The notes beneath the pieces were generated by a model. That model saw only the letters and a list, made by a program, of their open reading frames with translations. It was not told where the DNA came from and did no database searches. DNA of 64,000 nt. Origin: Gemmatimonadota bacterium (lineage in GTDB: Bacteria; Latescibacterota; UBA2968; UBA8231). Within the stretch, counting starts at the first letter, position 1, and each line of letters opens with the position of its first letter. The DNA is taken from assembly GCA_009840005.1 (NCBI GenBank), contig VXOR01000029.1, positions 1 through 64,000 on the forward strand. The letters run 5' to 3'. Of this stretch, positions 1 to 8,280 are shown piece by piece. The translations under genes and the position numbers were made by a program.

Positions 1-120
1 CAGCCGCGCCACGATCGGACTCTGGCTGCGTATCCCCATAGTTGGTTGCTCGTTTGGATCATCGGTGGCCTCCTCCACCTGTGAACGGAACCCCTCCGAA
101 TGGCTGACACCGATCTTCAA
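1..120 (-). CDS. Possible 5' end of a gene running off the left edge
   Basis: On the minus strand a reading frame opens with TTG at 120 and stays open for 40 codons to the window edge. A GAGG motif lies a few bases upstream of the TTG and the frame follows a sigma54-like promoter (171-188). A competing ATG at 62 in another frame also has a purine-rich stretch (GGAGGAGG) ahead of it, so the frame is not certain. No family is recognisable from so short a piece. By analogy with the promoter cassettes at 62.4 and 63.7 kb it might be a secreted surface protein, but no TolB-like signal peptide is visible. Confidence 0.3.
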   Translation of the reverse strand, partial: MKIGVSHSEGFRSQVEEATDDPNEQPTMGIRSQSPIVARL

Positions 121-170
121 TGAGAACCTCTATGTTTAGATAAGAGATGGGATAGGGTCTCTCGGTTCTA

Positions 171-188
171 TGCACATTTCATGCCACC
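171..188 (-). promoter_or_regulatory. Sigma54-like -24/-12 promoter, leftward
   Basis: Read on the minus strand the site is TGGCATG-AAAT-GTGCA, giving the GG-N10-GC spacing expected of an RpoN promoter (GG at 185-184, GC at 173-172). It follows a hairpin terminator in the same order as the two cassettes at 62.4 and 63.7 kb. It would fire towards the left edge of the window. Assignment rests on spacing and on the repeated context only. Confidence 0.45.
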
Positions 189-203
189 TATCCGACCGCG
201 CAC

Positions 204-234
204 AAAAAATCCTTTAGGAAGGCCCTAAAGGATT
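204..234 (-). terminator. Intrinsic terminator, first copy of the terminator/promoter cassette
   Basis: An 11-bp stem (AATCCTTTAGG at 208-218 pairing with 224-234) with a 5-nt loop is followed on the minus strand by a run of T. The same hairpin, in the other orientation, occurs at 62394-62424 and, with small changes, at 63673-63703. No gene of this window ends into it from the right on the minus strand. The rest of 1-382 shows nothing else convincing. Confidence 0.6.
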
Positions 235-382
235 GAAAAATATGAGACTTAAAATATAGGAGGGGATTGCTACGCGGTGCGCCGCTTCGCCCTTGTTGCT
301 CGTTTTTTGCGTACCTTTTTGCTCATTTGGGCAACTTTTTCCTTACTTGAGTACTTTTTTCCTCAATCCGTTTTCTCTTTTT

Positions 383-931
383 ATGCTCTTATATATCCTC
401 ACATCTTTACTGTTGGTGGGCTGCCGTCCCGATCCCCCCAAAGCCCTCGACTTGGCGGGCAATCCGGTCGATCCCTTTGTCAACCGCGCCCCCGCTGCGG
501 TTTTGCTCTTTGTTCAGACCGATTGCCCCATCTCCAACCGCTACGCCCCGACCATAGCGCGTCTCCATGCCCGCTTCCAGCCGCAAGGCGTTGCGTTCTA
601 CTTGGTGTATCCCGACCGCCGCGAGGATGCGGACGCCATCCGCCGCCACGGTCGGGAATACGACTTGCCGGGCCAAGCTCTGCGAGACGTGCAGCACGCC
701 CTCGTCAAAAGAGTCGGCGCGACCGTGACCCCAGAAGCCGTGGTGTTAGGTGAGCGCGGCAACATCGTCTATCGAGGGCGCATTGACGACCGCTACATGG
801 CCTTGGACCAGATGCGCCCACAGCCGACCCGGAACGACCTTGCAAACGCCCTAGAGGCCGCCCTCGCTGGCCGCCCCGCAGACCCGAGCGCCACCGAGGC
901 GATTGGCTGTTTTATCGCCGACCTGCAATGA
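383..931 (+). CDS. Thioredoxin-fold (redoxin) lipoprotein
   Basis: A protein of about 182 residues with an N-terminal signal ending in the lipobox LLVGC (Cys14), followed by a thioredoxin-like domain of the AhpC/TSA-redoxin group. The usual CxxC is replaced by a DCPISN motif near residue 57, as in related redoxin proteins that keep a single N-terminal cysteine. Its last bases overlap the start of the next gene (ATGA), so both are probably one operon. Family members of this pairing are exported redox proteins of unknown partner. The start is uncertain: TTG at 293 would extend the frame, but only the ATG at 383 gives a clean lipoprotein signal, and neither has a good ribosome site. A GTG at 277 with a strong AGGAGG ahead of it is in another frame. 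Confidence 0.72.
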   Translation: MLLYILTSLLLVGCRPDPPKALDLAGNPVDPFVNRAPAAVLLFVQTDCPISNRYAPTIARLHARFQPQGVAFYLVYPDRREDADAIRRHGREYDLPGQALRDVQHALVKRVGATVTPEAVVLGERGNIVYRGRIDDRYMALDQMRPQPTRNDLANALEAALAGRPADPSATEAIGCFIADLQ

Positions 932-2595
932 CGCGCTATTGCGTATTCCTAGTCGCGGCCTGCTTTGGGTGCAGTGGAGGAGAAGCGCCGACTTTCAACC
1001 GCGACATTGCGCCGATCGTCTTTCACAACTGCGCCCCCTGCCACCGGCCCGCCGGCCCAGCCCCCTTTGACTTGCTCAGCTATGAGAATGTAAGCGCACG
1101 CGCCGAGCAAATCGCCTTTGTCACGGAGACCCGCTACATGCCGCCGTGGAAGCCCAAGCGCAGCTATGGTAGCTTTGCCGGTGAGCGCGGATTGAGCGCC
1201 GAGCAGATCGCCACTATCCGCCGTTGGGTTGAGCGCGGTAAGCAAGAGGGCCAGTCCGCCGATTTGCCGCCGCTGCCCCGGTGGGAGAGTGAATGGGAGC
1301 TAGGTCAGCCCGATTTAATCGCCTCTATGACATCGGCCTACACCCTGCGGGCCGATGGCCCAGACGTCTTCCGCAACTTCGCCATCCCGCTGCCCGTTGA
1401 CTCGACGCGCTACGTCAAGGCGCTAGAGTTCAGGCCGGGCAACGCGCGCATCGTCCATCACGCCACCATGATGATCGACCGCAGCGGCGCGGCGCGGCGG
1501 CGCGACGGACGCGACGGTGCCCCGGGCTTTGACGGCATGAGTTTTGGCGAGGCCGAGGACGCCGACGGGCATTTTCTCGGCTGGACCCAAGGCAAGACCC
1601 CATATCCCGGCAGCGACAGCTTGGCTTGGCGGCTCGATCCAAGCACGGACTTGCTGCTACAGTTGCACATGTTGCCGACCGGCAAAGAGGAATCCATTGA
1701 GGCCCGCGTCGGCCTGTTCTTTGCCGATGCGCCGCCCAAGCGCCGCCCGGCCATGCTGCGCTTGGGCCGCAAAGACATAGATATACCAGCCGGTGCAAGC
1801 GACCATTGGATCCGCGATACGTACCGGCTGCCCGTGGACGTCGAGGTCTTGACCATCTACCCGCACGCGCATTACCTCGGCCGGGAAATTCGGGCGTACG
1901 CCGAGTTGCCCGACGGAGAGCGGGAATGGCTTATATGGATTGAGGACTGGGACTTTAGCTGGCAAGACGACTACCGATTTTCCGCGCCCGTTTTCCTGCC
2001 GGCTGGTGCGACGCTGGTCATGGAATACGCGTACGACAACTCCGCGCAAAATCCCCGCCAGCCCCACGACCCACCCGTGCGGGTGCGCTATGGACTGCAC
2101 TCGACCGACGAGATGGGCGACCTGACGCTGCAGATTTTGCCGCGCCGCCCCGAGGACCGAGAGCGGCTCCGCCGCGACTTCTACCGCAAGTGGCTGGGGC
2201 AGGAAATCGACGGCTACAAGAAGCTGCTCGAAGCCGACCCTCAAGACTGGGACACCCACCACACCTTGGCCATGTTCTACATGCGCTCCGGCCAGCGTCC
2301 GTTGGCGCTGGAGCATTTCGAGTTGGCGCTGGAATACAACCCGGATTACCCGGAGGCTCATGTGAACTTTGGGATTGCGTTGGCTCAAGGCCGCGAATGG
2401 GAACAGGCCATCGCCCACCTTGAACGAGCCTTGCAACGCAATCCCGATTTTGCCGAGGCCCATTTCAATTTGGGACTGGTATTGGAGATGCTAGGCCGCT
2501 CGGCCGAGGCCAAGCCCCACTTCGACGCCGTCATTCGCCAGCGACCCGACATGGCTGAGGCCATCCAACAGCGCTTGGCCAAGTTGCGCCGCTGA
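928..2595 (+). CDS. Lipoprotein with cytochrome c-like, copper monooxygenase-like and TPR domains
   Basis: A 555-residue exported protein. A short lipoprotein signal (Cys12 or Cys15) leads into a cytochrome c-type CAPCH motif (Cys35, Cys38, His39). The middle (about 150-410) resembles the ascorbate-dependent Cu(II) monooxygenase fold: a His-His pair at 177-178, His-Met at 247-248 and HxH at 313-315 look like the copper ligands. The C-terminal 120 residues are tetratricopeptide repeats with the usual A/G/Y/P spacing. It is translationally coupled to the redoxin upstream. Together they suggest a periplasmic redox pair in which the redoxin could act on the haem or copper site; that is an inference. 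Substrate unknown. TIR-bounded repeat DNA follows directly. Confidence 0.78.
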   Translation: MTRYCVFLVAACFGCSGGEAPTFNRDIAPIVFHNCAPCHRPAGPAPFDLLSYENVSARAEQIAFVTETRYMPPWKPKRSYGSFAGERGLSAEQIATIRRWVERGKQEGQSADLPPLPRWESEWELGQPDLIASMTSAYTLRADGPDVFRNFAIPLPVDSTRYVKALEFRPGNARIVHHATMMIDRSGAARRRDGRDGAPGFDGMSFGEAEDADGHFLGWTQGKTPYPGSDSLAWRLDPSTDLLLQLHMLPTGKEESIEARVGLFFADAPPKRRPAMLRLGRKDIDIPAGASDHWIRDTYRLPVDVEVLTIYPHAHYLGREIRAYAELPDGEREWLIWIEDWDFSWQDDYRFSAPVFLPAGATLVMEYAYDNSAQNPRQPHDPPVRVRYGLHSTDEMGDLTLQILPRRPEDRERLRRDFYRKWLGQEIDGYKKLLEADPQDWDTHHTLAMFYMRSGQRPLALEHFELALEYNPDYPEAHVNFGIALAQGREWEQAIAHLERALQRNPDFAEAHFNLGLVLEMLGRSAEAKPHFDAVIRQRPDMAEAIQQRLAKLRR

Positions 2596-2610
2596 CCTTC
2601 GTCTTTTCCT

Positions 2611-2717
2611 TAAGTACACGACAGTAATCCAATGGACGTTAGGCATGGGGTGCTGAGATGCTTCGACTCCGCTTCGCTCCGCTCAGCATCTCATACCGCA
2701 CTACTGTCGTGTACTTA
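2611..2717. repeat. 107-bp element with 16-bp perfect terminal inverted repeats
   Basis: TAAGTACACGACAGTA at 2611-2626 is perfectly inverted at 2702-2717. The interior holds a second imperfect palindrome rich in CTTCG/CGAAG. A longer, decayed copy lies at 30848-31000. No coding capacity. This looks like a MITE or a large palindromic intergenic repeat. Its right arm overlaps the last codons and stop of the outer-membrane protein gene. Confidence 0.8.
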
Positions 2718-3573
2718 GGGCTTTTCCCAACGTCGTCGCTACCCCCAAGACGAGCTGGCGCCCGGCTGGAAAATTGCGCCCGTTGAGCGAGAAGCGCACC
2801 GCCGCCTCGATAGTCGTGCGCTGGCCGATGGCGTAGAGCAGGGCTGGCGTCAGGTAGGTGATGCGCTTTATCTCGGCCTCAATACTGCCGAAGACGACCG
2901 CCGGATCGCTTCGTAGCACTTCGCATTTGCCTAGCAGCATGAGTTGACGCACGAGTTGGTAGCCTAGCTCGGCGTTGAGAAACCACTCGTCGCCGGGGTC
3001 GCGGTCGATCTGCTCGTTGCGGGTGCGGACGCGATAGCCGAGGTCGAGGTTGCCGTACAAGGGCAGCGGCCAAAAGGAGCGCCCCACCTGCCCAACGAAG
3101 TCGAAATCCCACTGCCCCTCGCCTACTGGAATCAGCCCGTCTTCGTTTTTAAACTCTCCGGTCGGCATCTTGACGCCGGCTTTGAGCGCGAGGACTAAGG
3201 GCTTGGTCAAGAGGCGAAATTTGGCCAAGGCGCGGATGTCGCTCAGGCCGGTATCCGTGCGGGGTTCGGCGAATGCGATGTTGGCAAAGGATTGGTCGAA
3301 GTAGGGAACCTGCAAGCCTATATCTAGGCGGTCGGTGACGCCGTGCATGCTCTCGAAAAAGACGGCTCGCGATTCGTATTGCCCGTCGAAGTCGTAGCGG
3401 GCGCGGGTGCCGGGCACCCCAAAGCGCCCCTTGCCGACATACCACTCTTCTGTGTGCTGCTGGAAATACGTGAGCTTGCCCCAGACCTGACCGCTCTGCA
3501 ACGTCCAAGCCCCGGCACCCACATCGGCTGCCGCACCTAGGAGTGTCAAACCGACTAGCAGGTATTTGATCAT
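2701..3573 (-). CDS. Outer-membrane beta-barrel protein
   Basis: 290 residues with a cleavable signal peptide (hydrophobic to about residue 20, then AGAWTLQSG). The rest alternates short amphipathic strands with glycines and aromatic residues, for example near GKLTYFQQHTEEWY and YGNLDLGYRVR, as in outer-membrane barrels of the phenol-degradation 'meta-pathway' or transporter type. No catalytic motif is visible. The final residues LSTRQ and the stop codon come from the terminal inverted repeat of the 2611-2717 element, so the original C-terminus was probably replaced. Barrels usually end in an aromatic residue, which is missing here. The gene stands alone on its strand and is divergent from hemA. 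Confidence 0.65.
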   Translation of the reverse strand: MIKYLLVGLTLLGAAADVGAGAWTLQSGQVWGKLTYFQQHTEEWYVGKGRFGVPGTRARYDFDGQYESRAVFFESMHGVTDRLDIGLQVPYFDQSFANIAFAEPRTDTGLSDIRALAKFRLLTKPLVLALKAGVKMPTGEFKNEDGLIPVGEGQWDFDFVGQVGRSFWPLPLYGNLDLGYRVRTRNEQIDRDPGDEWFLNAELGYQLVRQLMLLGKCEVLRSDPAVVFGSIEAEIKRITYLTPALLYAIGQRTTIEAAVRFSLNGRNFPAGRQLVLGVATTLGKALSTRQ

Positions 3574-3588
3574 GGTCGCATTCCTTTT

Positions 3589-3657
3589 GAATTAGGAATT
3601 AGGAATTAAAGAATTGGGGGTGGTAATTCGCAATTCGCAATTCGCAATTCGTAATTT
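3589..3657. repeat. Short tandem repeats upstream of hemA
   Basis: Two simple arrays stand between the divergent barrel gene and hemA: three units of GAATTAG followed by four units of AATTCGC. They are AT-rich against a GC-rich background and may be length-variable. No gene lies here. Confidence 0.7.
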
Positions 3658-3683
3658 TTAAATAAATAAGTACTTTTAAGGCT

Positions 3684-5015
3684 GTGCATATACTGACTTT
3701 AGGAATTAATCACCACACCGCGCCGGTGGAAATCCGCGAGCGGCTGGCCTTCCCCGAAAGCGACCAGCCTTCGGCCCTAGCCCGGCTCGTCGGCGACTAC
3801 GGGCTGCACGAGGCGGCCATTCTCTCCACCTGCAATCGGTCCGAGCTGTACTTGGCTGCCGATGGCGACAGCGGGTTGGCCCAAGTGCGCCGCTTTCTCG
3901 CCGAATGCCAAGGCGTAGATGTCGCGGCGCTCGAATCCCATTTCTACCAACTCAACGACTCAGACGCGGCCGTGCACCTTTTTCGCGTCGCCAGCGGCAT
4001 TGACTCCCTCGTTGTCGGCGAGTCCGAGATACTCGGGCAAGTGCGCCGTGCGCTGGAAATGGCCCAGCAAAACGGTTCGGCGCGCCTGTTGCTCAACGAG
4101 CTTTTTCAGCGCTCCCTGCGCGTAGGCAAACGCGCACGCGCTGAAACGGAAATTGGCCGCGGTCGGCTGTCGATTGGCACGGCCGCGGTCGAGCTAGCCG
4201 GCCAGGTCTTTGAGAACCTGACGAGCTGTTGCGTGCTCTTGGTCGGCGCTGGCAAGATGGGTGCGCTCACGGCCCAGTACTTGGTTGACTCTGGCGTCGA
4301 GCGGCTGTTGGTAAGTAGCCGCACTTTTGCCCGCTCCCAGTCGCTGGCCAGCCAGTTGGGCGGCGAGGCCGTGCCTTTTGAGGAACTAGCCGCTCAGCTC
4401 GCTGTCGTTGACATCGTCATCTCGGCTACTGCGGCCATGGACTACGTCATTCGGCCCGCTGACTTGCGCCGGGCCATGGAGCAACGCCGAGGTCGCCCGC
4501 TGTTTCTCATCGACATTGCCGTGCCACGCGACATTGACCCAGCCGCGCGCGACATCGACAACGTCTTCCTGTTCGACATGGACAGTCTCGAACAAGTCGT
4601 TGCTGCCAACCGCCAAGAGCGCGAAGGGGAGATACGCTGCGTGCAAGCCATTATCGACCACGAGCTAAAGGAGTTTTTGTACTGGTTCAATGCCTTGGGC
4701 ACGGGCCCGCTAATCCGCGCCTTGCGCCAGCGCGCTGCTCACCTCCAGGAGCAAGAACTCGCACGCTGGGCTTCCCACCTCGGCCCGCTCTCCACTGACG
4801 AGCGCCAACTCGTCGAGCGCATCTTGCGCGGTTACGCCAACAAGCTCCTACACGACCCGCTCGTGCAGATTCGCGAATTCGCCAACGACGACGAGGGCTA
4901 TGTCCGGCTCGATACGGTGCGCCGCCTCTTCCGGCTCGACGACTCGACGACTCGACTGAGCTCGCCGAAGTCTGAGCTCGCCGAAGCCGACGAGGCCGAG
5001 GAGAAAAAATCGTGA
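3684..5015 (+). CDS. hemA: Glutamyl-tRNA reductase
   Basis: 443 residues, full length for the family. It reduces glutamyl-tRNA(Glu) to glutamate-1-semialdehyde with NADPH, the first committed step of tetrapyrrole synthesis in the C5 pathway. The N-terminal GINHHTAPVEIRE block and the nucleophile Cys50 in STCNRSE are intact, as is the glycine-rich NADPH site (VGAGKMG) and the C-terminal dimerisation helices. Start is GTG at 3684 after a short purine-rich site. The stop overlaps the start of the next gene (GTGA), so the two are coupled. The acidic tail after residue 425 is an extension beyond the conserved domain. Confidence 0.96.
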   Translation: MHILTLGINHHTAPVEIRERLAFPESDQPSALARLVGDYGLHEAAILSTCNRSELYLAADGDSGLAQVRRFLAECQGVDVAALESHFYQLNDSDAAVHLFRVASGIDSLVVGESEILGQVRRALEMAQQNGSARLLLNELFQRSLRVGKRARAETEIGRGRLSIGTAAVELAGQVFENLTSCCVLLVGAGKMGALTAQYLVDSGVERLLVSSRTFARSQSLASQLGGEAVPFEELAAQLAVVDIVISATAAMDYVIRPADLRRAMEQRRGRPLFLIDIAVPRDIDPAARDIDNVFLFDMDSLEQVVAANRQEREGEIRCVQAIIDHELKEFLYWFNALGTGPLIRALRQRAAHLQEQELARWASHLGPLSTDERQLVERILRGYANKLLHDPLVQIREFANDDEGYVRLDTVRRLFRLDDSTTRLSSPKSELAEADEAEEKKS

Positions 5016-5824
5016 CGACGTTCTGCATTGTCTCTCTCGTCATCGCCTTGGCGTTCTACTTGGCTGCCGCGCTGCTGTTTCAAGGGCACTTCCTCTGGCA
5101 CAAGAGCGGCTGGGACGCGCTGGGACGCAAGAGCTTGAAGTTGGGGCTGGCCGTACACGCGATCAGCATCGTGCTGCACTTCGCGCTTTCCGGCCAAGCC
5201 CTCTTCGCCAATATGTTGGTAATCATCGCTTCGCTGGTCATGGCCTTGGTAGTTGCGGGCTTGCTCGGCGAGCGCTATGCGCGCATTCGCCACCTCGGCC
5301 TGCTGACTGCGCCCCTCGCCTTTCTCGGCCTGCTCTACTCGCTGCTGATGCCCCTCCGCTTTGAGGAGGCCGAGTCGATCCTCGTGGAATATCCCTTCCT
5401 CGGCATCCACGTAGTTTTAACGCTGCTCGGGCACGTGGGTTTCGCACTGGCGTTTTGCTCGGCGGTCGGCTATCTCGTCCAACACCAAGCCCTGAAAAAG
5501 GGCCAGCTCAACAGCTACCTACCCGCGCTCGACACGGCTGCGGCGGCGACCTTTCGCTTTGCCGGCGGGGGCTTTTCGCTCTTTACCTTGGGCTTGGGCA
5601 TGGGCGCGATTTGGTTCTTTGGCGCGCCGGGCGCATACCTCGCGGGTGGGGATACCAAAATCTGGCTGGCCCTGCCGACGTGGTTCGTCTTTGGCATCTA
5701 TCTCTATCTGCGCGGCATTGGCCGTCGGCACGGTCGCCGCCTCAAGTGGCTGGTAATCGCGGGGTTCGTGTTGGGGCTGATCAACCTGCTGTGGGTGCGC
5801 CACGATTTCGTAGGTTTTGTGTAG
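5012..5824 (+). CDS. HemX/CcsA-like cytochrome c assembly membrane protein
   Basis: 270 residues with about eight hydrophobic segments and the family's conserved histidines (one near residue 50 and one in the segment GIHVVLTLLGHVGFALAF). It belongs to the CcsA/HemX group of haem-handling membrane proteins. Overlap with hemA (GTGA) and the well-known hemA-hemX pairing suggest a role in regulating HemA level or in haem delivery rather than a full cytochrome c maturation system; no ccsB/resB partner is next to it. The WGxxD-type haem motif is not clear. Function at family level only. Confidence 0.82.
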   Translation: MTTFCIVSLVIALAFYLAAALLFQGHFLWHKSGWDALGRKSLKLGLAVHAISIVLHFALSGQALFANMLVIIASLVMALVVAGLLGERYARIRHLGLLTAPLAFLGLLYSLLMPLRFEEAESILVEYPFLGIHVVLTLLGHVGFALAFCSAVGYLVQHQALKKGQLNSYLPALDTAAAATFRFAGGGFSLFTLGLGMGAIWFFGAPGAYLAGGDTKIWLALPTWFVFGIYLYLRGIGRRHGRRLKWLVIAGFVLGLINLLWVRHDFVGFV

Positions 5825-6020
5825 AGTCGCCCTTCCGCATCAGTCCCGTCTTACCGATCTATGTAGCGCAATCGCAACACGGCTGTTTCTCCCATACTAC
5901 ACTGCGTCGCCTAGCAAAGAGCCATCTTTCAGAGTGCAACGATGATTTGAGCGCTTGGCCTGCATTTTGCATAAGCCATGTAGCCGATTATCTTTGACCC
6001 GACACTAAAGGATGCTCACC

Positions 6021-6365
6021 ATGTCCACTCCACAACCCTCTCCCGAGCTCACCACTCGCGATGTTTTGCAACAAATTGACCATCGCCTTAGTCTCATCGA
6101 GACGGATGTGCGCGAAAACCATACCAAGATCGACAGTCTCAGGGCCGAATTGACAGACAAGATTGACGGTCTCGAGGCTAAGACGGAGACCAAGATCGAC
6201 GGTCTTGAGGCTAAGACGGAGGCCAAGATCGACGGTCTTGAGGCCAAGACCGAGACCAAAATCAATGAATTACGCCGCGAGTTCAACGGCAAATTCAACT
6301 TGGTTATCGGCTTGGTGATCACCTCTTGGCTGTCGATGATGGGTACGCTGCTTTTTAAATTGTAG
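6021..6365 (+). CDS. Small coiled-coil protein with C-terminal membrane anchor
   Basis: About 114 residues. After a proline-rich start comes a heptad-rich coiled coil containing three almost identical 11-residue units (KIDGLEAKTET type), then a single hydrophobic segment at the C-terminus (LVIGLVITSWLSMMGTLLF) ending in a short tail. The architecture recalls DUF1640/CCDC90-like and other tail-anchored coiled-coil proteins, but no function can be assigned. ATG at 6021 is preferred because AAAGGA lies at a normal distance; an ATG at 6012 is too close to it. The gene is isolated. Confidence 0.65.
   Translation: MSTPQPSPELTTRDVLQQIDHRLSLIETDVRENHTKIDSLRAELTDKIDGLEAKTETKIDGLEAKTEAKIDGLEAKTETKINELRREFNGKFNLVIGLVITSWLSMMGTLLFKL
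6159..6257 (+). repeat. Three 33-bp tandem repeats in the coiled coil
   Basis: Units at 6159-6191, 6192-6224 and 6225-6257 are in frame and nearly identical in DNA. Each encodes 11 residues. The high DNA identity implies recent expansion or active slippage. Confidence 0.85.
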
Positions 6366-6574
6366 ATACGGTTACACATCTTCCACAAGCGCAAAATCCG
6401 CGCCGACTCGTACGACAAATGCACGTATAAGGACCCGCCCGACGCTGCCGCTCTAGCCGCATTTGCTGGTTGAACGCCATGCTGAACCCGCCGCGCCGCT
6501 GCGAGAGATTTGTATCGCCATCGTTCTGCTGTATTTTCTGTCGCCTACACAAATAAGGAGTCAGGATTCTCGAT

Positions 6575-7813
6575 ATGCCCCGCGACCCGATGCTCACCCC
6601 GGAAGAAGCCCGCGCCATCGTCCTCAACCACGTACAAGTCCTCGGCCCCGAACGCGTCTCTCTGCTCGAAGCTATCGGCCGCGTACTCGCCCAAGACGTG
6701 TTGGCGCGCCGCGACAATCCGCCCTGCGACAACTCGGCCATGGACGGCTATGCCGTGCGCCATGCAGATGTAGCCGCCGCGAGGGACGATGCGCCCGTAG
6801 CCTTAGAGGTCATTGAAGACATCCCAGCCGGCAAGGTGCCGCAAAAAACGGTCGGCCCCGGTCAAGCCAGCCGCATTATGACGGGCGCGGCCGTACCCGC
6901 CGGAGCCGACACCATCGCCCCGGTAGAGGACACCCGCCCCGCTGAGCAAGAGGTCGAGATCCTCGCCATTGAGGAGTGCGGCGCGCACATTCGCCGACGC
7001 GGCGAGGACATGCGCTGCGGCGAGCCGATCATCAAGGCCGGTACCGAATGCGGTCCTGGGGAGCTGGCCGTGCTCGCCGCCGTGCAGCAGAGCTTCGTCT
7101 CGGTGTATCGCCGCCCACGCGTGGCAATCCTCTCCACCGGCGACGAGTTGATCGAGATTGAGGAGACGCCCGGAGAAGGCCAAATCGTCAACAGCAATAC
7201 GTGCGCCCTAGCCGCCTTTTGCCATGCCCACGGAGCCGAGCCAGTGATGTTGCCCACAGTAGCGGACGACGAGGCTGCCATCCGCGCCACCATTGAGGCC
7301 GCGCTCCGCGCTGACTTTGCCGTCTCCTCGGGCGGCGTCTCGGTCGGCGAGTACGATTTCGTCAAAAAGGTTCTCGACGACTTGGGAGCCGAGACGATTT
7401 TCTGGCGCGTGGCCATGAAACCAGGCAAGCCGCTGGTCTTTTGCACAGTCGGCGGCGTACCCTATTTCGGCCTACCCGGCAACCCGGTGTCGAGCATGAT
7501 GTCCTTTCTCCAGTTCGTGCGCCCGGCCATCCGCAAGGCCGCAGGCTATCCGCAAGCGGCGTGGTCTTTGCCCAAGGCGCACGCCCGGGTGGAGAGCCCC
7601 TGCGACAACGACGGCGATCGCCGCCAGTACATGCGCGCTACCTTGCGCTATCAAGATGGTCAGTTCTGGGTGCGCCCCGCCCGCAGCCAAGGCTCGCACA
7701 TCATCAGCTCCATGCTCAACGCCAACAGCTTCGTCGTCTTAGAACCTCGCCAGCGCGCTGAGATCGGCGACGAAGTACTGGTGCAAGTCGTTGGGGAATT
7801 AGTGATGAGATAG
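6575..7813 (+). CDS. moeA: Molybdopterin molybdenumtransferase
   Basis: 412 residues, standard length. It inserts molybdate into adenylated molybdopterin to give the molybdenum cofactor. Signatures are clear: DNSAMDGYA near residue 50, MTGAAVPAGAD near 100, the STGDEL motif and SGGVSVGEYDF of the MoCF domain, then PGKP and GLPGNPVS in the C-terminal part. ATG at 6575 is preceded at a distance by AAGGAG. No other moa/moe gene is in the window, so the cofactor pathway must be completed elsewhere. The 6366-6574 gap upstream holds no convincing gene. Confidence 0.95.
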   Translation: MPRDPMLTPEEARAIVLNHVQVLGPERVSLLEAIGRVLAQDVLARRDNPPCDNSAMDGYAVRHADVAAARDDAPVALEVIEDIPAGKVPQKTVGPGQASRIMTGAAVPAGADTIAPVEDTRPAEQEVEILAIEECGAHIRRRGEDMRCGEPIIKAGTECGPGELAVLAAVQQSFVSVYRRPRVAILSTGDELIEIEETPGEGQIVNSNTCALAAFCHAHGAEPVMLPTVADDEAAIRATIEAALRADFAVSSGGVSVGEYDFVKKVLDDLGAETIFWRVAMKPGKPLVFCTVGGVPYFGLPGNPVSSMMSFLQFVRPAIRKAAGYPQAAWSLPKAHARVESPCDNDGDRRQYMRATLRYQDGQFWVRPARSQGSHIISSMLNANSFVVLEPRQRAEIGDEVLVQVVGELVMR

Positions 7814-7928
7814 CGGCAAAAAATCGCGACCGTTAGTACCAACTAGCCGCTTCACTCTTAGGATTCGTTATGGCTTCTAAAATACTCGACAATCGCACTC
7901 TAAAGCGGCTGCAACCGGCGACCGCGCT

Positions 7929-8156
7929 GTGGAAACAGTACGATCCGGCGGCAGCGCCCCGCGCCCATTGCTGGTGGAAGCTGGCACCCACGATCCCATC
8001 TTCCCCGTTGCCGCGGTGCGCTCTAGCCTGACCAAAACACGCCGGGTGTACGGCGTTTTCTCAGCTCGCCGACGGGTGGAAGCCGACATTTTTTCAGGGC
8101 GTCACCAGATCAGCGGTGCCCGCGCCTACGACTTTCTCCGCGAGGCTCTCGTCTGA
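7929..8156 (+). pseudogene. C-terminal relic of an alpha/beta-hydrolase (dienelactone/acetyl-xylan esterase type)
   Basis: The frame from about 7965 to the stop reads as the last 60 residues of an alpha/beta-hydrolase: GTHDPIFPVAAV carries the catalytic-acid region and FSGRHQISG the catalytic histidine. No nucleophile elbow or core exists upstream. An ATG at 7870 with an AGGA site begins a different frame that meets this fragment without joining it. The gene has lost its first 80% or so. It could only be functional if fused to something not visible here, which is unlikely. Confidence 0.6.
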
Positions 8157-8180
8157 AAATTACAACTCCAAGGAATTCTA

Positions 8181-8280
8181 TGTACAAGGTGATCCGCAGA
8201 TGGACGCAGATAGACGCAGAATAGGATGTACAAGACGATCCTCCGCTAGAATCATTCAAATCATTTAGGACTGCTATATG
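8181..8280. repeat. Short dispersed repeats ahead of the Ldh-type gene
   Basis: TGTACAAGGTGATCC (8181-8195) recurs as TGTACAAGACGATCC (8227-8241), flanking an internal repeat of the hexamer GACGCA (GATGGACGCAGATAGACGCA). At 8259-8280 a 22-mer around ATTTAGGACTGCTATATG matches 20 of 22 bases with 23952-23973. These look like decayed intergenic repeats. Confidence 0.5.

Noticed and set aside
277..753. GTG frame with strong AGGAGG ahead of the redoxin gene
   Set aside because: The frame does not match the redoxin and becomes Arg/Pro-rich. The ribosome site could instead serve a shifted 5' end; a frameshift cannot be excluded.
1657..2463. 268-codon frame opposite the cytochrome/TPR gene
   Set aside because: Antisense shadow of a conserved domain protein.
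3589..3657. Tandem repeats considered as a CRISPR array
   Set aside because: Units of 7 bases without spacers; simple repeats only.
6366..6473. Open stretch after the coiled-coil gene
   Set aside because: No start codon at a ribosome site and no recognisable family; treated as intergenic.
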